The translations under genes and the position numbers were made by a program. Below the pieces are notes generated by a model that was not told the DNA's origin, searched no databases, and saw only the letters and a list, made by a program, of their open reading frames with translations. This document shows positions 37,532 through 40,830 of a stretch of 40,830 bases of DNA, piece by piece; within the stretch, counting starts at the first letter, position 1; every line of letters begins with the position of its first letter. The DNA comes from DASYVD01 sp050693035 (lineage in GTDB: Bacteria; Actinomycetota; UBA4738; CALAEC01): positions 1 through 40,830 of the forward strand of contig JBOGWB010000074.1 of the NCBI GenBank assembly GCA_050693035.1, written 5' to 3'.

Positions 37532-39015
37532 GCCCCTGCCCCCCGGGCTCGTATCCGGTGGTGGTGCTGGGCACCGGGCCGGGGGGCCTCCAGATGAGCC
37601 ACTCCCTCACCCGGAGGGGCATCGAGCACGCCCTCCTCTCGGCCGACGACAGGCCGGCCGGCATGTTCCGGAGGTTCCCGTTCTTCCAGCGCCTGATCAG
37701 CTGGACAAAGCCCTACGCACCCGTCGAGCGCGGCACCCGGGAGTACGAGCGGTACGACTGGAACAGCTTGCTCGCCGAGGACCCGCCGCACCGGGCCCTG
37801 GTGGCGGACTTCATGGATGGCACGTCGTACTTCCCTTCCCGGGCGGAGATGGAGAAGGGGCTGGTGAGCTTCTCCGAGCGAGCGGGGATCCGCGCGAGGT
37901 ACGGCTGTCGGTGGGAGGCGACCCGACGGGACGGCGAGGGATTCGTCGTGCAGACGTCCGACGGGGAGTACCGGTGCCGCGCGCTGGTCGTGGCGGTTGG
38001 GATGACCGAGCCGTGGAAGCCCGACATCCCGGGGCTGCAGGAGGTCCCTCACTACGTCGACACGGAGGCCGCCAAAGCCTATGCGGGGCAGACAGTGTTC
38101 ATCATCGGGAAGCGCAATTCCGGATTCGAGCTCGCCGACGGCCTGCTTCCGTGGGCCCGGCAGTTGGTCCTGGCCTCTCCCCGCCCTGCCCGCCTGTCGG
38201 TGGTGACGCATTCGACGGCGGGGGCCCGGGCCCGGTACCTCCAGCCCTACGAGGACTTCATCCTGGCCGGGGGGACGTTCGTCGTCGATGCGGCCATCGA
38301 CCGCGTGGAGCGAACGGGGGGCGGCTGGCGGGTGTTCGCCAAGGGCACCACCCGTCCGGGCGACCTGGTGTTCGACGTGGACCGTGTCATCGCCGCCACC
38401 GGATTCTCCACCCCCCTCCGAGACCTGCCCGACCTTGGGGTGGCCACCTTCTACCAGGGGCGCCTGCCCGCCCAGACCCCCTTCTTCGAGAGCGCGTCGG
38501 CTCCGGGGATCTTCTTCGCCGGATCGATCACCCAGGGGTCCGTGGGGCTCAAGAAGTACGGGCGCCCCAGCAGCTCGGCGGCGGTCCACGGGTTCCGGTA
38601 CAACGCCAGGTTGCTGGCCCGGCACCTCGCGGAGACCCGCTTCGGAGGGGCCGTCGAAGAAGGACGCCGCCTGAGCGCCGACCAGGTAGTGCCGCTCCTC
38701 CTGGCCGAGGTGACCCGGGGGCCCGAGCTCTGGCATCAGGCGTCCTACCTCTGCCGGGTGGTGTCCTTCCATCGGGCCCGGGGCATCCGCGACGACGGCA
38801 TCCAACCGCTGGCCCATTTCGTCGACACCGCCGGGCCGGACGCCGTGGCGATCGCCGTGGAGACCGACGCGGACAACGACACGCATCCGGCCGTTTACGT
38901 GCGGCGCGAGGGCCGGATCGACGAGCACCTCCTCCCCTCCCACCCATTGAACGAGTTCGAGGGCGCCGAGCACCGGAGTCAGCTTGCGGCGCTGCTTCAC
39001 GGGTGGCTCGGCTAG
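37519..39015 (+). CDS. FAD/NAD(P)-dependent oxidoreductase, flavin monooxygenase-like
   Basis: A two-dinucleotide-fold flavoprotein of 498 residues. The FAD site is PVVVLGTGPGGLQMSHSLTR at residues 13-32. The second fold shows VFIIGKRNSGFELADGLLPW, a variant that lacks the middle glycine of GxGxxG but which I associate with this oxidoreductase subgroup. VIAATGFSTPL and IFFAGSITQGSVGLKKYGRP mark the second FAD contact. The last 100 residues (PLLLAEVTRGPELWHQASYL onwards) form an extra C-terminal domain without a recognised family. The reaction is unknown; hydroxylation or disulfide reduction are possible. The ATG lies inside the end of the upstream cyclic-nucleotide-domain gene. Confidence 0.85.
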   Translation: MAELGPCPPGSYPVVVLGTGPGGLQMSHSLTRRGIEHALLSADDRPAGMFRRFPFFQRLISWTKPYAPVERGTREYERYDWNSLLAEDPPHRALVADFMDGTSYFPSRAEMEKGLVSFSERAGIRARYGCRWEATRRDGEGFVVQTSDGEYRCRALVVAVGMTEPWKPDIPGLQEVPHYVDTEAAKAYAGQTVFIIGKRNSGFELADGLLPWARQLVLASPRPARLSVVTHSTAGARARYLQPYEDFILAGGTFVVDAAIDRVERTGGGWRVFAKGTTRPGDLVFDVDRVIAATGFSTPLRDLPDLGVATFYQGRLPAQTPFFESASAPGIFFAGSITQGSVGLKKYGRPSSSAAVHGFRYNARLLARHLAETRFGGAVEEGRRLSADQVVPLLLAEVTRGPELWHQASYLCRVVSFHRARGIRDDGIQPLAHFVDTAGPDAVAIAVETDADNDTHPAVYVRREGRIDEHLLPSHPLNEFEGAEHRSQLAALLHGWLG

Positions 39016-39024
39016 TCTGGGTTC

Positions 39025-39474
39025 ATGGATGAGGCATCGTTCGAGAACCCTTCCGACGACGAGCTCCGCGAGATCTACGACGAGACGTCCACCATCGCCG
39101 TGGTCGGGGCGTCCGCAAACCCAGGCAAGCCCGCCTTCGCCATCCCCCGGCAGCTCAAGGACCTGGGCTACCGGATCGTGCCGGTGAACCCGAAGGGCGG
39201 GGAGATCCACGGGGAGCGCGCCTACGGCTCGCTCGATGAGGTCGACGTGCCCATCGACGTGGTGGACGTGTTCCGCCCGGCGGAGGAGACCCCCGACATC
39301 GCGCGCCAAGCGGTCAAGGCTGGGGCCAAGGTGCTGTGGCTCCAGGAGGGGATCGTGTCCGATGAGGCCGCCGCCGTCGCCCGCGAGGGAGGCCTCACGG
39401 TGGTCATGGGAATCTGCATGGGCCACACGGCCCGCCGCCTCGGGATCAGCCCCCGCCGTCCTGACCGGGACTGA
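39025..39474 (+). CDS. CoA-binding domain protein (YccU-like)
   Basis: A Rossmann-type CoA-binding protein of 149 residues: STIAVVGASANPGKPAFAIP, QLKDLGYRIVPVNPKGGEIH, GERAYGSLDEV, VDVFRPAEETPDIARQAVKA, KVLWLQEGIVSDEAAAVARE and the terminal GICMGHTARRLG, the order of the small CoA_binding_2 family. These act in ways still poorly known, possibly binding acyl-CoA or CoA thiols. TAGTCT ends exactly 6 bases before the ATG, so it may be transcribed leaderless as well as from the oxidoreductase upstream (9 bases away). Its 3' end overlaps the convergent cyclase gene by 29 bases. Confidence 0.92.
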   Translation: MDEASFENPSDDELREIYDETSTIAVVGASANPGKPAFAIPRQLKDLGYRIVPVNPKGGEIHGERAYGSLDEVDVPIDVVDVFRPAEETPDIARQAVKAGAKVLWLQEGIVSDEAAAVAREGGLTVVMGICMGHTARRLGISPRRPDRD

Positions 39475-40712
39475 CCGAGGGCTTCGGCCCGACGAGCAGG
39501 TAGGTCGTCATGGCGCCCTTGCCCTTGACGGACACCGATCGCCGCTCCTCGAACTCGTATCGGTCACGGAGCCGCTCGAACACGCGCCTGGTGACCTGGA
39601 TCGTTCCCGGCAGCCCGTGCGACTCCATGCGGCTCGCCGTGTTCACCGTGTCCCCCCACAGGTCGTAGATGAATTTCCGTCGCCCGATCACCCCCGCGAC
39701 GACCGAACCCGTATCGATGCCGATCCTCACCGTAAGTGGGGCACCGAACCGGTTGGCGCACCGGGCCACCTCCTTCAGCATCGCCAGGGCCATCTCCGCA
39801 ATCGCCACCACATGGTCCGTGCGCGGCACCGGCAGCCCGCCGGCCACCATGTACGCGTCACCGATCGTCTTGATCTTCTCGAGCCCCTGGTCCTCGGTGA
39901 GGCGGTCGAACGCCGTGAACACCTCGTCGAGGAGCGTCACGACCTCCTCCGGACTGAGACTCTCCGACAGCGGGGTGAAGTCCACGATATCGGCGAACAG
40001 CACGGAAACCTCGGGGAAGCCGTCCGCGATGATGCCCTCCCTGGCCTTCAGCCGTTCGGCGATCGGCTGTGGCAGCACGTTCAGGAGCAGTCGTTCGGAG
40101 TTCTCGCGCTCGATGCGCAGGGCCGCCATCGCCCGCTCCCGCTCGCGGACGAAGTAGTGGACGAGCGCGTAGGTGGTGGCGGCCACGGCGGCGACATTCA
40201 GCACGAAGAACGTCACGACTACCGTCTCCGGGATCGGGGGACCCTGCGGAAGAACGGGATCGAGGACCCCGGCTAGCGTCGTGAGCCCGAGGAAGGCCAG
40301 CAGCCATGGCACCGCTTGGCGGACCCCGTAGAAGACGAGCGCGCCGAACGGCGCCCACACCGCCCACAGGATCACGCCGCTCGAGGGCACGAACCCACCC
40401 AGGCTGAGCTGGAGGAAGAAGGGAAGGAGAAGCATCAGCAGGACCTGAGTGAACCGGAACAGACGAAAGCGGTTGGTCCGGATGAAGATGACCAGGCTCG
40501 CGCCGGAGGCCAGGCTGGTACCCGAACGGGATGGCGGCGGAGACCGGGCGGTCGAGCAGCCAGTACGCGACCACCCACACGACCGCGAGGGGTCCGATCA
40601 CCAGCGGCGCAAGCGTGAGGGCAGCCTTTCGCAGCCGGTCTTCCTCGGTGTCCTCGGGAAGCGTGCCGATCGTTGCGAGCCGCCCGAGCCAAGCAGGGAG
40701 CCGCGCCGGCAG
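39446..40712 (-). CDS. Membrane class III adenylate cyclase, reading frame broken by one base
   Basis: The C-terminal catalytic domain is intact: VSVLFADIVDFTPLSESLSP (first metal Asp), EKIKTIGDAYMVAGGLP (base-recognising Lys and second metal Asp), VRIGIDTGSVVAGVIG, and YDLWGDTVNTASRMES, whose Asp-Asn-Arg set fits adenylate specificity. Ahead lie membrane segments (VILWAVWAPFGALVFYGV, TVVVTFFVLNVAAVAATTYA). The uninterrupted frame begins only at 40435. Further upstream the missing segments occur in another frame: IGPLAVVWVVAYWLLDRPVS then AAIPFGYQ. Removing one base of CC near 40513 joins them as GYQ-LASGASLVIFIRTN. The start may be a CTG at 40712, seven bases after AAGGAG at the end of sat. 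Either an assembly error or a recently damaged gene. Confidence 0.8.
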
Positions 40713-40716
40713 GGTG

Positions 40717-40830
40717 CTACTCCTTCTCCCCTCCGGCCATGGCCTCGATGAGGATGTCGGCGACTTCGGGCCGGCTGAACTCGGGCGGTGGTCGCTGGCC
40801 CGACCGGAGCATCTCCCGCACCTTGGTCCC
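40717..40830 (-). CDS. sat: Sulfate adenylyltransferase, C-terminal fragment
   Basis: The last 37 codons of a gene entering from the right edge. It reads GTKVREMLRSGQRPPPEFSR then PEVADILIEAMAGGEKE and a TAG at 40717-40719. GTKVREMLRxGxxPPPEFxRPEV is the characteristic ending of the homo-oligomeric ATP sulfurylase (Sat), which makes adenosine 5'-phosphosulfate from ATP and sulfate. The rest of the gene lies outside the window, so completeness cannot be judged. The cyclase gene probably begins 4 bases after this stop. Confidence 0.85.
   Translation of the reverse strand, partial: GTKVREMLRSGQRPPPEFSRPEVADILIEAMAGGEKE

Noticed and set aside
1..40830. CRISPR array, insertion sequence, prophage or defence island
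   Set aside because: No regularly spaced repeats, transposase, integrase or phage genes are visible; nearly all genes are core or metabolic.

Overview
The window is a very GC-rich, densely packed bacterial chromosome segment. I attribute it to an uncultured or poorly sampled member of the Actinomycetota. The main evidence is lineage-type gene content: an MshA-like mycothiol glycosyltransferase, the tiny actinobacterial ribosomal protein bS22, a Rex-hemACDB operon preceded by a glutaredoxin-like gene, a heparin-binding-haemagglutinin-like protein paired with its XRE regulator, and an RsiG-type anti-sigma candidate. Many starts are GTG, and several genes look leaderless. From memory, much of the set (XRE/HBHA, MshA, TIM-barrel protein, ProC, bS22, SDR epimerase, acyltransferase, glutaredoxin, HemA/C/D/B, HemL) matches genes spread over Rv0474-Rv0524 of Mycobacterium tuberculosis, so this is a reshuffled form of an old actinobacterial neighbourhood.

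Layout. 1-7.2 kb: tetrapyrrole synthesis (hemL cut by the left edge; rex-hemA-hemC-hemD-hemB on the minus strand behind a good sigma-70 promoter), with a DUF1003 and a DinB gene between. 7.2-12.3 kb: ECF sigma factor with its membrane anti-sigma factor, a 7-TM protein with an acyl-CoA synthetase, a TIM-barrel/response-regulator pair and a 44-residue membrane peptide. 12.2-16.8 kb: a six-gene minus-strand operon reading Clp1/Grc3-like RNA kinase, bS22, lipoprotein hydrolase, SAM hydrolase, SDR epimerase and PlsC-like acyltransferase. 17-26.3 kb: mixed metabolism (DUF72, phosphatase, FabG-like SDR, GNAT, AcuC deacetylase, RidA, aldehyde dehydrogenase, tandem ACT protein, FAH hydrolase, half beta-propeller, aldo/keto reductase). 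26.6-32 kb: homogentisate dioxygenase, then a proline operon (cysteine hydrolase, PRODH, ProC, small basic protein), a 450-base interval that looks like an unassigned structured RNA with its own promoter, and mshA. 32-36.9 kb: HBHA-like protein and its XRE regulator with tandem operators, asparaginase, then HD-GYP, receiver protein, RsiG-like protein and an M23 peptidase, which suggests c-di-GMP control. 37-40.8 kb: a cyclic-nucleotide-domain protein overlapping an FAD oxidoreductase, a CoA-binding protein, a class III adenylate cyclase with a single-base frameshift, and the 3' end of sat.

The most interesting items are the candidate ncRNA at about 30258-30543, the RsiG-like protein beside an HD-GYP protein, the RNA kinase next to bS22, tandem operators upstream of the XRE gene, four convergent gene pairs that share a CTAG stop, and two apparent single-base frameshifts that may be assembly errors. 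No CRISPR array, tRNA, rRNA or insertion sequence was recognised.
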